Positions 1-9,217 of a stretch of DNA of 64,000 nt are shown piece after piece. Both the position numbers and the translations under genes were made by a program. The stretch lies in NCBI RefSeq assembly GCF_019218745.1, contig NZ_JAHUXA010000001.1:744001-808000 (forward strand), read 5' to 3'. The stretch is from Enterobacter sp. ENT03 (GTDB lineage: Bacteria; Pseudomonadota; Gammaproteobacteria; Enterobacterales; Enterobacteriaceae). Numbering within the stretch: the stretch's first letter is position 1; each line of letters opens with the position of its first letter. The notes beneath the pieces were generated by a model that did no database searches, was not told the DNA's origin, and worked only from the letters and a program-made list of their open reading frames with translations.

Positions 1-146
1 CTGTCGAGCAGCGCTTTGCCCGGAAAGGTGCAGCGCACCAGCAGCCAGGCAAAGAAGATCCCAAAAGGCAGACTAAAGAGTACGGCCAGGGACGAGACTT
101 TCAGGCTCAGCAATACCGCCTGCCATTCGGGATCGGTCAATATCAT
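1..146 (-). CDS. modB: Molybdate ABC transporter permease ModB, N-terminal part
   Basis: Only the first 48 codons lie inside the window; the rest runs off the left edge. The visible N-terminus (MILTDPEWQAVLLSLKVSS) matches E. coli ModB, the inner-membrane permease that forms the channel of the ModABC molybdate importer. Residues of about 11-38 form the first hydrophobic membrane segment. The ATG overlaps the modA stop codon in an ATGA junction, so translation is probably coupled and the gene lies in the modABC operon. Nothing can be said about the part outside the window. Confidence 0.95.
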   Translation of the reverse strand, partial: MILTDPEWQAVLLSLKVSSLAVLFSLPFGIFFAWLLVRCTFPGKALLD

Positions 147-919
147 TCGTGCGTCGTAAATCCATAACGTTTAAAGATTTCAGAAGCCTGCGGACCTTGC
201 AGATAGTCATAAAAGGCGCTCACCGTCGCGTTCTTATGACCCTCGACAATCGCCAGCGGGTATTCCACTTTTTGGTGTGACGCTTCCGGGAACGTGCCAA
301 CCACTTTCACGCCGTTACTGGCCACCGCATCAGAGCCGTAAACGATGCCGAGCGGCGCTTCGTTACGTTCCACCAGCGCCAGCGCGCCGCGCACATCTTC
401 CGCCGGGGCGAGTACTGGCGACAGCGTATCCCAGGCCCCCAGTTTTTGTAACGCCTCTTTGGCATAAATGCCCGCCGGGACGTGCTGCGGATCGCCTGAC
501 GCGAGACGACCACCGTTCAGCAGACGGGTCCACGGCGTTTGCGCGTTAATGGTTATCGGCCCCTGGGGGCTGGCTTTCGCCGCGACCACCACCAGGCTGT
601 TGCCCAGCAATGTTTTCCGACTGTCGGCGTCAATCGCCTTTTTCTCTACCGCGTAATCCATCCATTTCTGGTCGGCAGAGATAAACAGATCGGCTGGCGC
701 GCCCGCTTCGATCTGGCGGGCCAGCGTGGAGGACGAGGCAAATGACGACACCACCGCGACGTTTTTCTCTTTTTTGTACTGTGTTGCAATATCCTGCATC
801 GCGTTGGTCAGCGAGGCAGCGGCGAAGACGGTGATTTTGCTTTCGTCTGCCAGCGCAGCACCTGCCAGCGAGAGAGACAGCGCGGCGCCTGCAAACAGAC
901 GTAAACCGGTACGGGCCAT
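143..919 (-). CDS. modA: Periplasmic molybdate-binding protein ModA
   Basis: 258 residues, close to the 257 of E. coli ModA. It binds molybdate or tungstate in the periplasm and delivers it to the ModBC importer. Residues 1-24 form a signal peptide (Arg near the start, hydrophobic core, ALA-D cleavage site). The mature part starts with ITVFAAASLTNAMQDIA, typical of the family, where small hydroxyl residues in AASL and SSFASSSTLARQ coordinate the oxyanion. It is the first gene of modABC and lies directly downstream of a near-perfect ModE operator, so repression by ModE-molybdate is expected. No anomaly seen. Confidence 0.98.
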   Translation of the reverse strand: MARTGLRLFAGAALSLSLAGAALADESKITVFAAASLTNAMQDIATQYKKEKNVAVVSSFASSSTLARQIEAGAPADLFISADQKWMDYAVEKKAIDADSRKTLLGNSLVVVAAKASPQGPITINAQTPWTRLLNGGRLASGDPQHVPAGIYAKEALQKLGAWDTLSPVLAPAEDVRGALALVERNEAPLGIVYGSDAVASNGVKVVGTFPEASHQKVEYPLAIVEGHKNATVSAFYDYLQGPQASEIFKRYGFTTHE

Positions 920-938
920 GTTCTTACTCCTGTGAGTT

Positions 939-964
939 TCGTTATATACTTAATGATATAACGA
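939..964 (-). promoter_or_regulatory. ModE operator in the modA promoter
   Basis: A perfect 9-bp inverted repeat, TCGTTATAT then 8 bp then ATATAACGA, lies 20 bp upstream of the modA start codon. It matches the known ModE recognition pattern (TCGNTATATA-type half sites). ModE itself is encoded about 400 bp away. The palindrome and its position are read directly; binding by ModE is inferred from the family. Confidence 0.85.
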
Positions 965-1059
965 TAGCCGCACAAATTTACAGGACTAATTGGTTCGGCT
1001 CAGGTATTAGCAGGTACGCAAAGGGAATATCGGCAGGCGGGCGTAAATCTTGAATAGCA

Positions 1060-1085
1060 AAACGCCCGCTGAGCGGGCGCTTTTT
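1060..1085 (-). terminator. Hairpin terminator between acrZ and modA
   Basis: CGCCCGC and GCGGGCG form a 7-bp stem with a 3-nt TGA loop. On the minus strand it is followed by TTTT, placing it just downstream of acrZ and upstream of the modA promoter. It probably ends the acrZ transcript. The T tract is short. Confidence 0.7.
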
Positions 1086-1091
1086 ATGAAA

Positions 1092-1241
1092 TCAATGTGA
1101 CTGTCTGGATTTATCTTTGTGGCCGACGCCGGAGAAGATATTGAAGACTTCACCAAGACCGTAAATCAGGCCCAGAATGATCGCCATTACCACCGGTACC
1201 ATGATGACCGCAAATCCCAGACTTTTTAATAACTCTAACAT
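1092..1241 (-). CDS. acrZ: AcrB-associated small membrane protein AcrZ
   Basis: A 49-codon gene beginning [19 protein letters not shown], colinear with E. coli AcrZ (49 residues, formerly YbhT). AcrZ is a single-helix inner-membrane protein that binds the AcrB drug pump and tunes its substrate range. Residues 8-30 form the hydrophobic, Pro16-kinked helix; the C-terminus is short, polar and basic. It sits between modA and divergent modE as in E. coli, followed by its own hairpin. The C-terminal tail (HKDKSRQSH) differs from E. coli, as expected between genera. Confidence 0.96.
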   Translation of the reverse strand: MLELLKSLGFAVIMVPVVMAIILGLIYGLGEVFNIFSGVGHKDKSRQSH

Positions 1242-1369
1242 GGTCGACTCCACAGTGTGTTAAGCGGTTATTCTAACCCGATCCCTACAAATTACACGCC
1301 CCTTTTGTGCGGTGCCCGTTGCGCCAGGGGGGAATTCCGTCACAATACCCTATTTGCCAGGACATTGTT

Positions 1370-2158
1370 ATGCAGGCCGAAATCCTCCTTACTCTCAAGC
1401 TCCAGCAACGTCTTTTTGCCGATCCGCGCCGCATTTCCCTGCTTAAACAAATAGCCGAAACCGGCTCAATTAGCCAGGGCGCCAAGAACGCCGGGATCAG
1501 CTACAAAAGCGCCTGGGATGCGATCAACGAGATGAATCAGCTCAGCGAACAGACGCTGGTGGAGCGCGCCACCGGCGGAAAAGGCGGCGGCGGCGCGCTG
1601 CTCACGCGCTACGGGCAACGGCTGATCGCGCTTTACGATCTGCTGGCGCAGATCCAGCAGAAAGCCTTCGATGTGTTAAGCGACGATGACGCCCTGCCGC
1701 TGGACAGCCTGCTGGCGGCCATCTCGCGCTTTTCCCTGCAAACCAGCGCCCGTAATCAGTGGTTCGGTACCGTTGTCGCCCGTGAATCCCATCAGGTGCA
1801 GCACGCTATCGAGGTGTTACTGGCGAACGGCAGCACCCGTCTGAAAGTGGCGATCACCGCCCAAAGTAGCGCGCGGCTGGGGCTTGCAGAAGGCAAAGAG
1901 GTACTGGTATTGCTGAAAGCGCCGTGGGTGAAGGTAACCCAGGATGTGGCGATTGCCGCCAGTATGGATAATCAGTTGCCCGCCACTGTGCGTCATATCG
2001 AACGCGGTGAGACGCAGTGCGAAGTGCTGATGACCCTCCCGGACGGTCAGACGCTGTGCGCCACGCTGCCCCATGCCGACGCGGAAGATCTCACCGAAAA
2101 CAGCGAAGTGATTGCCTGTTTTGCCGCCGACCAGGTGATTGTCGCGACATTGTGCTGA
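1370..2158 (+). CDS. modE: Molybdate-responsive transcription regulator ModE
   Basis: 262 residues, the same length as E. coli ModE. It is a dimeric DNA-binding protein that represses modABC and activates molybdoenzyme genes when it holds molybdate. The N-terminal winged helix-turn-helix (about 10-100) includes GSISQGAKNAGISYKSAWDA and the wing GGKGGGGA. Two TOBE or Mop molybdate-binding domains follow (about 125-260, with SARNQWFGTVV and SARLGLAEGKEV). An upstream in-frame ATG at 1307 was rejected because family homology starts at 1370 (MQAEILLTLKLQQ). It is divergent from acrZ and modA and followed after 67 bp by modF. Confidence 0.97.
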   Translation: MQAEILLTLKLQQRLFADPRRISLLKQIAETGSISQGAKNAGISYKSAWDAINEMNQLSEQTLVERATGGKGGGGALLTRYGQRLIALYDLLAQIQQKAFDVLSDDDALPLDSLLAAISRFSLQTSARNQWFGTVVARESHQVQHAIEVLLANGSTRLKVAITAQSSARLGLAEGKEVLVLLKAPWVKVTQDVAIAASMDNQLPATVRHIERGETQCEVLMTLPDGQTLCATLPHADAEDLTENSEVIACFAADQVIVATLC

Positions 2159-2225
2159 GTGCATTGACAAACCGCCCGCTGACACGTAATCCTGTGTTTT
2201 TCTGCTGCAAAAAACGGGATACACA

Positions 2226-3698
2226 ATGTCATTATTGCATATTTCGCAAGGCACGTTTCGTCTTAGCGATACTCGCACCTTACAGATTGCGAAGTTGTGT
2301 CTGCGCAACGGGGAAAGCTGGGCTTTTGTCGGCAGCAACGGCAGCGGTAAATCCGCCCTCGCCCGCGCGCTGGCAGGAGAACTGCCGCTGCTGAAAGGCA
2401 CGCGCCAGTGCGAGTATACCCGCGTCACCCGCCTGTCCTTCGAGCAGTTACAAAAACTGGTCAGCGATGAATGGCAGCGCAATAACACCGATATGCAAAG
2501 TCCTGACGAGAACGATACCGGCCGCACCACGGCAGACATCATTCAGGACGACGTTAAAGACGCCGAGCGCTGCGCAAAGCTGGCGGCGCAGTTTGGCATC
2601 AGCGGCCTGCTCGATCGCCGTTTTAAATACCTCTCCACCGGTGAGACACGTAAAACCCTGCTTTGCCAGGCGCTGATGGCCTCTCCTGACCTGCTGATCC
2701 TCGATGAGCCGTTTGACGGGCTGGATGTCGCCTCCCGCGCCCAGCTGGCAGAACATCTCGCACAGCTCAATGCCGAGGGCATCACCCTCGTGCTGGTGCT
2801 TAACCGCTTTGATGAGATCCCCGAGTTTGTGCAACATGCGGGGGTGCTGGTGGACTGCGCGCTGGCGGAAACCGGCGAAAAATCAGCGCTGTTGCAGCAG
2901 GCGCTGATCGCCCAGCTGGCGCACAGCGAGCAGCTTCAGGGCATTGCCCTGCCACCGCCTGATGCGCCGTCAGCGCGTCATGCTCTTTCGCCTGACGTTC
3001 CGCGCATCGTGCTTAAAGACGGCGTGGTGTCCTATGACGACAGGCCGATCATTGATCATCTGAGCTGGACGGTAAAACCGGGCGAACACTGGCAGATCAC
3101 CGGCCCTAACGGCGCGGGTAAATCGACGCTGTTAAATCTGATTACCGGCGATCACCCGCAGGGCTACAGCAATGATCTGACGCTATTCGGCGTGCGTCGC
3201 GGTAGCGGCGAAACCATCTGGGATATTAAAAAGCACATTGGCTACGTCAGCAGCAGCCTGCATCTGGATTACCGCGTCAGCACCAACGTGCGCAATGTGA
3301 TTCTGTCCGGCTATTTTGACTCTATCGGCATCTATCAGGCGGTGTCGGACAAGCAGCATAAGCTGGCGCAGGCGTGGCTGGATATTCTGGGTTTTGATGC
3401 CCGTACCGCCGACGCGCCCTTTCACAGTCTGTCGTGGGGTCAGCAGCGGCTGGCGTTGATTGTCCGCGCGCTGGTAAAACATCCGACGCTTTTGATCCTG
3501 GATGAGCCGCTACAGGGCCTTGATCCGCTTAACCGCCAGCTGGTGCGCCGGTTTGTTGACGTGCTGATCAGCGAAGGCGACACGCAGTTGCTGTTCGTTT
3601 CCCACCACGCCGCCGACGCCCCCGCCTGTATTACGCACCGCCTGGAATTCGTGCCCGATGGTGCGGGGTATCGTTACCATGTCGCCGCCGTGCGCTGA
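2226..3698 (+). CDS. modF: ModF, tandem ABC-ATPase protein
   Basis: 490 residues with two ABC ATPase domains: Walker A motifs at about 36-43 (GSNGSGKS) and 293-300 (GPNGAGKS), signatures LSTGE and LSWGQ, and Walker B motifs DLLILDEP and TLLILDEP. It has no membrane segment. The family resembles the ATPase of molybdate or iron-type importers and in E. coli is co-transcribed with modE; its exact role is unsettled. It lies 67 bp after modE in the same direction and is followed by a hairpin terminator at 3706-3727. Identity is firm, function is not. Confidence 0.94.
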   Translation: MSLLHISQGTFRLSDTRTLQIAKLCLRNGESWAFVGSNGSGKSALARALAGELPLLKGTRQCEYTRVTRLSFEQLQKLVSDEWQRNNTDMQSPDENDTGRTTADIIQDDVKDAERCAKLAAQFGISGLLDRRFKYLSTGETRKTLLCQALMASPDLLILDEPFDGLDVASRAQLAEHLAQLNAEGITLVLVLNRFDEIPEFVQHAGVLVDCALAETGEKSALLQQALIAQLAHSEQLQGIALPPPDAPSARHALSPDVPRIVLKDGVVSYDDRPIIDHLSWTVKPGEHWQITGPNGAGKSTLLNLITGDHPQGYSNDLTLFGVRRGSGETIWDIKKHIGYVSSSLHLDYRVSTNVRNVILSGYFDSIGIYQAVSDKQHKLAQAWLDILGFDARTADAPFHSLSWGQQRLALIVRALVKHPTLLILDEPLQGLDPLNRQLVRRFVDVLISEGDTQLLFVSHHAADAPACITHRLEFVPDGAGYRYHVAAVR

Positions 3699-3705
3699 CG
3701 CTTTC

Positions 3706-3727
3706 ACGCCTGCCGTCTGGCAGGCGT
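3706..3727 (+). terminator. Hairpin downstream of modEF
   Basis: A perfect 9-bp stem (ACGCCTGCC / GGCAGGCGT) with a GTCT loop lies 7 bp after the modF stop and is followed by a weak T-rich stretch. It probably ends modEF transcription before the gal promoter. Confidence 0.65.
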
Positions 3728-3813
3728 TCACTTTCAGATAAATTACAGCGCTACCGGCGTATGTTATTGATTTAGAATAGCCGCAAACGCTGCGCTCTGG
3801 TTGAAAAGCGTCA

Positions 3814-3829
3814 GTGTAAACGATTCCAC
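3814..3829 (+). promoter_or_regulatory. External gal operator OE (GalR/GalS)
   Basis: GTGTAAACGATTCCAC is identical to the E. coli external galactose operator. It lies 79 bp upstream of the galE start, next to a CRP half-site (GTCACAC at 3843-3849, TGTGA on the other strand). GalR bound here pairs with the internal operator to loop out the promoters in E. coli. Confidence 0.9.
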
Positions 3830-3864
3830 TATTTTCGGTCATGTCACACTTTCCCGCGCTCTGT

Positions 3865-3875
3865 TATGCTATGTT
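3865..3875 (+). promoter_or_regulatory. Overlapping gal promoter -10 boxes
   Basis: TATGCT (3865-3870) and TATGTT (3870-3875) overlap by one base, as do the P2 and P1 -10 boxes of the E. coli gal operon (TATGCT and TATGGT). The CRP site sits about 20-35 bp upstream. The assignment rests on this alignment. Confidence 0.75.
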
Positions 3876-3907
3876 TAATACATAACATACGCCTGATGGA
3901 GTGTCAT

Positions 3908-4924
3908 ATGCGAGTTCTGGTTACTGGTGGTAGCGGTTACATTGGGAGTCACACCTGTGTGCAACTGCTACAGAACGGCCACGAGGTCATTATTCTCGAT
4001 AACTTATGTAACAGTAAGCGCAGCGTGCTGCCGGTGATCGAGCGACTGGCGGGCAAATCCGTTACCTTCGTCGAAGGGGATATTCGTAACGAAGCCCTGA
4101 TGACCGAAATCCTTCACGATCACGCCGTCGATACGGTGATCCACTTTGCCGGTCTTAAAGCGGTGGGTGAATCCGTTGCCAAACCGCTGGAATACTATGA
4201 CAACAACGTTAACGGTACTTTGCGCCTGATTAGCGCAATGCGGGCGGCGAACGTTAAGAACTTCATTTTCAGCTCATCGGCCACTGTCTACGGCGACCAG
4301 CCTAAAATCCCTTACGTGGAAAGCTTCCCGACCGGTACGCCGCAAAGCCCGTATGGCAAGAGCAAGCTGATGGTTGAGCAAATCCTCACCGACCTGCAAA
4401 AAGCGCAGCCGGAGTGGAGCATCGCGCTGCTGCGCTACTTCAACCCGGTCGGTGCGCATCCGTCGGGCGACATGGGCGAAGATCCGCAGGGTATTCCGAA
4501 CAACCTGATGCCGTTTATCGCGCAGGTGGCGGTCGGCCGTCGTGAATCGCTGGCGATTTTCGGTAACGACTACCCGACCGAAGACGGTACCGGCGTGCGC
4601 GATTACATTCACGTTATGGATCTGGCCGACGGTCACGTGGCGGCCATGCAGCAGCTGGCGGGTAAAGCGGGCGTACATATTTACAACCTCGGCGCGGGCG
4701 TTGGCAGCAGCGTGCTGGACGTGGTTAACGCCTTCAGCAAAGCCTGCGGCAAACCGATTAACTACCACTTTGCCCCACGTCGCGACGGCGATCTGCCCGC
4801 CTACTGGGCCGATGCCAGCCGCGCGGATAAAGAGCTGAACTGGCGAGTCACTCGCACACTGGATGAAATGGCTGAAGATACCTGGCGCTGGCAGTCACGC
4901 CATCCGCAGGGATATGCAGATTAA
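3908..4924 (+). CDS. galE: UDP-glucose 4-epimerase GalE
   Basis: 338 residues, identical in length to E. coli GalE. It interconverts UDP-galactose and UDP-glucose with bound NAD in the Leloir pathway, in the cytoplasm. The Rossmann dinucleotide motif GGSGYIGS is at residues 7-14. The catalytic SSSATVYGD (Ser124) and YGKSK (Tyr149, Lys153) positions are present. Start 3908 was chosen over the upstream ATG at 3866 because homology begins MRVLVTGG and the upstream part lies in the promoter. First gene of galETKM; it also contains the internal operator OI within codons 7-12. Confidence 0.98.
   Translation: MRVLVTGGSGYIGSHTCVQLLQNGHEVIILDNLCNSKRSVLPVIERLAGKSVTFVEGDIRNEALMTEILHDHAVDTVIHFAGLKAVGESVAKPLEYYDNNVNGTLRLISAMRAANVKNFIFSSSATVYGDQPKIPYVESFPTGTPQSPYGKSKLMVEQILTDLQKAQPEWSIALLRYFNPVGAHPSGDMGEDPQGIPNNLMPFIAQVAVGRRESLAIFGNDYPTEDGTGVRDYIHVMDLADGHVAAMQQLAGKAGVHIYNLGAGVGSSVLDVVNAFSKACGKPINYHFAPRRDGDLPAYWADASRADKELNWRVTRTLDEMAEDTWRWQSRHPQGYAD
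3927..3942 (+). promoter_or_regulatory. Internal gal operator OI inside galE
   Basis: GTGGTAGCGGTTACAT is identical to the E. coli internal operator. Its centre is 113 bp from the centre of OE, the same spacing that allows the GalR-HU repression loop in E. coli. It overlaps the coding sequence for the GGSGYI motif, so part of its conservation is protein-driven. Confidence 0.8.
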
Positions 4925-4933
4925 GGAATAGTG

Positions 4934-5980
4934 ATGACGCAATTTAACCCGGTCGATCACCCGCATCGACGTTATAACCCGCTTACCGGGCAATGGATTT
5001 TAGTTTCACCGCATCGTGCCAAACGTCCGTGGCAGGGCGCACAGGAAACGGCGTCGCAGGAAACCCTGCCGTCCCACGATCCTGACTGCTTCCTGTGTCC
5101 GGGCAACACGCGCGTGACGGGCGATAAAAACCCGCAGTACACCGGTACCTTTGTCTTTACCAACGACTTTGCCGCGCTGATGAGCGATACCCCGGAGGCC
5201 CCGGAAAGTACCGATCCGCTGATGCGCACCCAAAGCGCGCGCGGCGTCAGCCGGGTGATTTGCTTCTCTCCGGATCACAGCAAAACGCTGCCGGAGTTGA
5301 GCCTGCCGGCGCTGGAAGAGGTGGTGAAAACCTGGCAGGCGCAGACCGCCGATCTGGGCAAAACCTATCCGTGGGTGCAGGTGTTTGAAAATAAAGGCGC
5401 GGCCATGGGCTGCTCGAACCCGCATCCGCACGGTCAGGTCTGGGCAAACAGCTTCCTGCCGAACGAAGTGGAGCGCGAAGATCGCCTGCAAAAAGCCTAT
5501 TTCGACGATCACCAGTCGCCCATGCTGCATGACTATGTGCAGCGCGAACAGGCCGACGGCAGCCGTACCGTGGTGGAGACAGAGCACTGGCTGGCGGTCG
5601 TCCCTTACTGGGCGGCGTGGCCGTTCGAGACGCTGCTGCTGCCAAAAGCGCACGTGCTGCGAATTACCGATCTCACGGACGCCCAGCGCAGCGATCTGGC
5701 ACTGTGCCTGAAAAAATTAACCAGCCGTTATGACAACCTGTTCCAGTGCTCCTTCCCCTACTCCATGGGCTGGCACGGCGCGCCGTTCAACGGTGAAGAA
5801 AACCACCACTGGCAGTTGCATGCGCACTTCTACCCGCCGTTGTTGCGCTCCGCGACGGTGCGTAAATTTATGGTCGGCTATGAAATGCTGGCCGAAACCC
5901 AGCGTGATTTGACGGCTGAACAAGCCGCAGAACGCCTGCGGGCAGTCAGTGATATTCATTTTCGTGCATCCGGAGAATAA
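4934..5980 (+). CDS. galT: Galactose-1-phosphate uridylyltransferase GalT
   Basis: 348 residues as in E. coli. It transfers UMP from UDP-glucose to galactose-1-phosphate. The catalytic HPHGQ motif (nucleophilic His near 166) and the zinc-site cysteines in [10 protein letters not shown] (near 52 and 55) are visible. The ATG at 4934 is preferred over the in-frame GTG at 4931: it gives the standard [16 protein letters not shown] start and better spacing to AAGGAA. It follows galE by 9 bp and precedes galK by 2 bp. Confidence 0.98.
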   Translation: MTQFNPVDHPHRRYNPLTGQWILVSPHRAKRPWQGAQETASQETLPSHDPDCFLCPGNTRVTGDKNPQYTGTFVFTNDFAALMSDTPEAPESTDPLMRTQSARGVSRVICFSPDHSKTLPELSLPALEEVVKTWQAQTADLGKTYPWVQVFENKGAAMGCSNPHPHGQVWANSFLPNEVEREDRLQKAYFDDHQSPMLHDYVQREQADGSRTVVETEHWLAVVPYWAAWPFETLLLPKAHVLRITDLTDAQRSDLALCLKKLTSRYDNLFQCSFPYSMGWHGAPFNGEENHHWQLHAHFYPPLLRSATVRKFMVGYEMLAETQRDLTAEQAAERLRAVSDIHFRASGE

Positions 5981-5982
5981 CA

Positions 5983-7131
5983 ATGAGTCTGAAAGAGAAA
6001 ACACAGTCCCTGTTTGCTGAAAAATTTGGCTACCCTGCAACTCATACCATTCAGGCGCCGGGCCGCGTGAATCTGATCGGTGAACATACCGATTATAACG
6101 ATGGTTTCGTGCTGCCATGCGCCATTGATTACCAGACGGTGATCAGCTGCGCGACACGTCAGGATCGCACTGTGCGGGTAATTGCCGCCGATTATGACAA
6201 TCAGACGGATGAGTTCTCCCTGGATGCGCCGATTGTGGCGCACGACAGCCAGCAGTGGTCCAACTACGTGCGCGGCGTGGTGAAACACCTGCAACAGCGT
6301 GACAGCAGCTTCGGCGGCGCGGATCTGGTGATCAGCGGCAACGTCCCCCAGGGCGCGGGTCTGAGTTCATCGGCCTCGCTGGAAGTGGCGGTGGGTACCG
6401 TTTTCCAGCAGCTTTATCATCTCTCCCTCGACGGTGCGCAAATCGCGCTGAACGGTCAGGAAGCGGAAAACCAGTTTGTTGGCTGTAACTGCGGCATCAT
6501 GGATCAGCTGATCTCCGCACTCGGCAAAGAGGGCAGCGCGCTGCTGATCGACTGCCGTTCGCTGGGCACCAAAGCTGTCTCCATGCCGGAAGGCGTGGCG
6601 GTGGTGATCATTAACAGTAACTTCAAGCGCACGCTGGTGGGCAGCGAGTACAACACCCGCCGCGAGCAGTGCGAAATTGGCGCGCGTTTCTTCCAGCAGC
6701 CGAAACTGCGTGATGTGTCGCTGGCACAGTTCAGCGCGGTGGCGCACGAACTGGATCCGGTGGTGGCGAAGCGCGTTCGCCACGTGTTGACGGAAAATGC
6801 CCGCACCGTGGAAGCCGCCAGCGCGCTGGAGAAAGGCGATCTGGCCCGCATGGGTGAGCTGATGGCGGAATCTCATGCCTCCATGCGGGACGACTTCGAA
6901 ATCACCGTACCGCAAATCGATACGCTGGTTGAGATCGTGAAAGCGACCATCGGGGATAAGGGCGGCGTGCGTATGACCGGCGGCGGCTTCGGTGGCTGTA
7001 TCGTGGCGCTGGTGCCGGAAGCGATGGTGCCTGAAGTAGAGAAAGCCGTAGCGGAACAGTACGAAGCGAAAACCGGTATCAAAGAAACCTTCTACGTTTG
7101 TAAAGCATCACAGGGGGCAGGACAGTGCTAA
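5983..7131 (+). CDS. galK: Galactokinase GalK
   Basis: 382 residues, the same as E. coli. It phosphorylates alpha-D-galactose with ATP as the first committed step of galactose use. The GHMP-kinase motifs are present: substrate motif [15 protein letters not shown] (about 27-41), ATP loop [13 protein letters not shown] (about 122-134) and the C-terminal GGGFGG near 330. The galK coding end overlaps the galM start by 7 bp. In E. coli, Spot 42 RNA represses galK translation at its start; whether this holds here was not tested. Confidence 0.98.
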   Translation: MSLKEKTQSLFAEKFGYPATHTIQAPGRVNLIGEHTDYNDGFVLPCAIDYQTVISCATRQDRTVRVIAADYDNQTDEFSLDAPIVAHDSQQWSNYVRGVVKHLQQRDSSFGGADLVISGNVPQGAGLSSSASLEVAVGTVFQQLYHLSLDGAQIALNGQEAENQFVGCNCGIMDQLISALGKEGSALLIDCRSLGTKAVSMPEGVAVVIINSNFKRTLVGSEYNTRREQCEIGARFFQQPKLRDVSLAQFSAVAHELDPVVAKRVRHVLTENARTVEAASALEKGDLARMGELMAESHASMRDDFEITVPQIDTLVEIVKATIGDKGGVRMTGGGFGGCIVALVPEAMVPEVEKAVAEQYEAKTGIKETFYVCKASQGAGQC

Positions 7132-8165
7132 ACGAAACACCTGCGCTGGCTCCGGACGGGCTGGCTTATCGTCTGATCACCCTGCGCAATGGCGCGGGAA
7201 TGGTAGTGACCTTAATGGACTGGGGCGCGACGTTGCTGTCAGCGCGCGTACCGCTGCCGGATGGCACCGTGCGTGAAACCCTGCTCGGCTGCCGTACGCC
7301 ACAGACGTACCCGGAACACACCGCTTACCTCGGCGCGTCGATCGGACGTTATGCAAACCGCATCGGCAAAAGCCGTTTTCGCCTTGACGGGCAGGAATAT
7401 CAGCTGCTGCCGAGCCAGGGTGAAAATCAGCTGCACGGCGGGCCGCAGGGCTTTGATAAACGCCGCTGGCGTATTGTGCGCCAGAACGACAGCGAAGTGC
7501 TGTTCTCCATCGACTCACCCGACGGCGATCAGGGTTTCCCCGGCAATCTGGCTGCCAGCGCGCTATTCCGCCTGACGGACGACAACCGTATCCGCATTGA
7601 ATATCGCGCGACGACCGACAAGCCCTGCCCGGTGAATCTGACCAACCACGCCTATTTCAATCTTGATGGGGCGCAGGGAGATGTACGTCAGCACCAATTG
7701 CAACTGCTGGCGGATCAGTATCTGCCGGTAGGCGAAGACGGTATTCCGACCCACGGCCTGAAAGATGTCGATCAGACCAGCTTTGATTTCCGCCGCCCAA
7801 AAACGCTGGCGCAGGATTTCCTCAGCGACGACGACCAGAAAAAGGTAAAGGGTTACGACCACGCCTTTTTACTGCAGGCGAAAGGCGATCTCAGCCAGCC
7901 TGCGGCGCATTTATGGTCCAGCGATGACCGCCTGCAAATGTCGGTGTTTACCACCGCCCCGGCGTTGCAGTTCTATTCCGGCAACTTCCTGGAAGGGACG
8001 CCGTCGCGCGAGCTGAAAGCGTATGAGGCCTGGCAGGGTCTGGCGCTGGAAAGCGAGCTGTTGCCGGACAGTCCGAATCATCCGGAATGGCCGCAACCGG
8101 ACTGCGTTCTGCGTCCGGGCGAGGAGTATCTGAGCATCACTGAGTATCAGTTTATTCCGTCGTGA
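7125..8165 (+). CDS. galM: Galactose mutarotase GalM
   Basis: 346 residues. It converts beta- to alpha-D-galactose so that GalK can act. The [12 protein letters not shown] motif carries the catalytic acid His (near 175) and [11 protein letters not shown] the catalytic Glu (near 309). The start is GTG at 7125, overlapping the end of galK by 7 bp, which suggests coupled translation. Last gene of galETKM; a REP-type palindrome follows directly and may serve as the transcript end. Confidence 0.97.
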   Translation: MLNETPALAPDGLAYRLITLRNGAGMVVTLMDWGATLLSARVPLPDGTVRETLLGCRTPQTYPEHTAYLGASIGRYANRIGKSRFRLDGQEYQLLPSQGENQLHGGPQGFDKRRWRIVRQNDSEVLFSIDSPDGDQGFPGNLAASALFRLTDDNRIRIEYRATTDKPCPVNLTNHAYFNLDGAQGDVRQHQLQLLADQYLPVGEDGIPTHGLKDVDQTSFDFRRPKTLAQDFLSDDDQKKVKGYDHAFLLQAKGDLSQPAAHLWSSDDRLQMSVFTTAPALQFYSGNFLEGTPSRELKAYEAWQGLALESELLPDSPNHPEWPQPDCVLRPGEEYLSITEYQFIPS

Positions 8166-8177
8166 TCCTTTCGCTTT

Positions 8178-8204
8178 GCCCGGCGGCGTTACGCTTGCCG
8201 GGCC
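8178..8204. repeat. Single REP element after galM
   Basis: GCCCGGC and GCCGGGC arms enclose GGCGTTACGCTT, the standard REP hairpin of this genome (compare 14019, 42066 and 61746). It lies 12 bp after galM and is followed by a pyrimidine-rich CTTTT stretch. Confidence 0.85.
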
Positions 8205-8357
8205 TTCCCTCTTTTGTCGTGACTTTTTTACCCATATCGCTGAAATAAACGCCATTTACCGACAAAAACATAACCCTGTATTCACATGCACCTTACACTA
8301 CGCGACTATTTTCGCTATGGTTAAGGTTATGCGTTGCCGCTGACAGCGTCACGGCAA

Positions 8358-8376
8358 TATAATGAGAATTGTTATC
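8358..8376 (+). promoter_or_regulatory. Fur box upstream of gpmA
   Basis: TATAATGAGAATTGTTATC matches the 19-bp Fur consensus at 15 positions. It ends 28 bp before the gpmA ATG. E. coli gpmA is reported to be Fur-regulated, so an iron-linked control of this mutase is likely conserved. Binding was not tested. Confidence 0.75.
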
Positions 8377-8404
8377 ATTCAATCAGTTTTTGGAGGAGTA
8401 AAGT

Positions 8405-9157
8405 ATGGCAGTTACTAAGCTTGTTCTGGTTCGTCATGGCGAAAGCCAGTGGAACAACGAAAACCGCTTTACCGGCTGGTACGATGTGGACCTGTCCGAA
8501 AAAGGCGTCAGCGAAGCGAAAGCAGCAGGTAAACTGCTGAAGAGCGAAGGCTTCAGCTTCGACTTTGCTTACACTTCTGTGCTCAAACGCGCTATCCATA
8601 CCCTGTGGAATGTGCTGGACGAACTCGACCAGGCCTGGCTGCCGGTTGAAAAATCCTGGAAACTGAACGAGCGTCACTACGGTGCGCTGCAGGGCCTCAA
8701 CAAAGCTGAAACCGCTGAAAAATACGGTGACGAGCAGGTTAAGCAGTGGCGTCGTGGCTTTGCGGTAACCCCGCCGGAGCTGACCAAAGATGATGAGCGT
8801 TACCCGGGCCACGATCCGCGTTACGCAAAACTGACCGATAAAGAGCTGCCGACCACCGAGAGCCTGGCGCTGACCATCGATCGCGTGATCCCGTTCTGGA
8901 ACGATTCTATTCTGCCGCGCATGAAATCCGGTGAGCGTGTGATCGTTGCTGCCCACGGTAACTCCCTGCGTGCGCTGGTGAAATACCTCGATAACCTGAG
9001 CGAAGACGAGATCCTCGAACTGAACATCCCGACCGGCGTACCGCTGGTGTATGAGTTTGACGAAAACTTCAAACCACTGAAACGCTACTACCTGGGCAAT
9101 GCTGACGAAATCGCTGCAAAAGCGGCGGCAGTAGCCAACCAGGGTAAAGCGAAGTAA
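8405..9157 (+). CDS. gpmA: 2,3-bisphosphoglycerate-dependent phosphoglycerate mutase GpmA
   Basis: 250 residues as in E. coli. It interconverts 3- and 2-phosphoglycerate in glycolysis and gluconeogenesis through a phosphohistidine. The phosphohistidine motif [10 protein letters not shown] (His11) and the second catalytic His in [10 protein letters not shown] (near 184) are present. A strong GGAGGAG ribosome site precedes the ATG. Monocistronic, with a Fur box upstream and a shared terminator facing convergent aroG. Confidence 0.98.
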   Translation: MAVTKLVLVRHGESQWNNENRFTGWYDVDLSEKGVSEAKAAGKLLKSEGFSFDFAYTSVLKRAIHTLWNVLDELDQAWLPVEKSWKLNERHYGALQGLNKAETAEKYGDEQVKQWRRGFAVTPPELTKDDERYPGHDPRYAKLTDKELPTTESLALTIDRVIPFWNDSILPRMKSGERVIVAAHGNSLRALVKYLDNLSEDEILELNIPTGVPLVYEFDENFKPLKRYYLGNADEIAAKAAAVANQGKAK

Positions 9158-9171
9158 TTCGCTTCAGCCAT

Positions 9172-9203
9172 AAAAAAAGCGCGGATCTCCGCGCTTTTTT
9201 ATT
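9172..9203. terminator. Bidirectional terminator between gpmA and aroG
   Basis: AAGCGCGG / CCGCGCTT stem with an ATCT loop, flanked by an A run on the left and a T run on the right. It can stop both gpmA (plus) and aroG (minus) transcripts. Confidence 0.9.
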
Positions 9204-9217
9204 ATTTTTTTCCTGAC

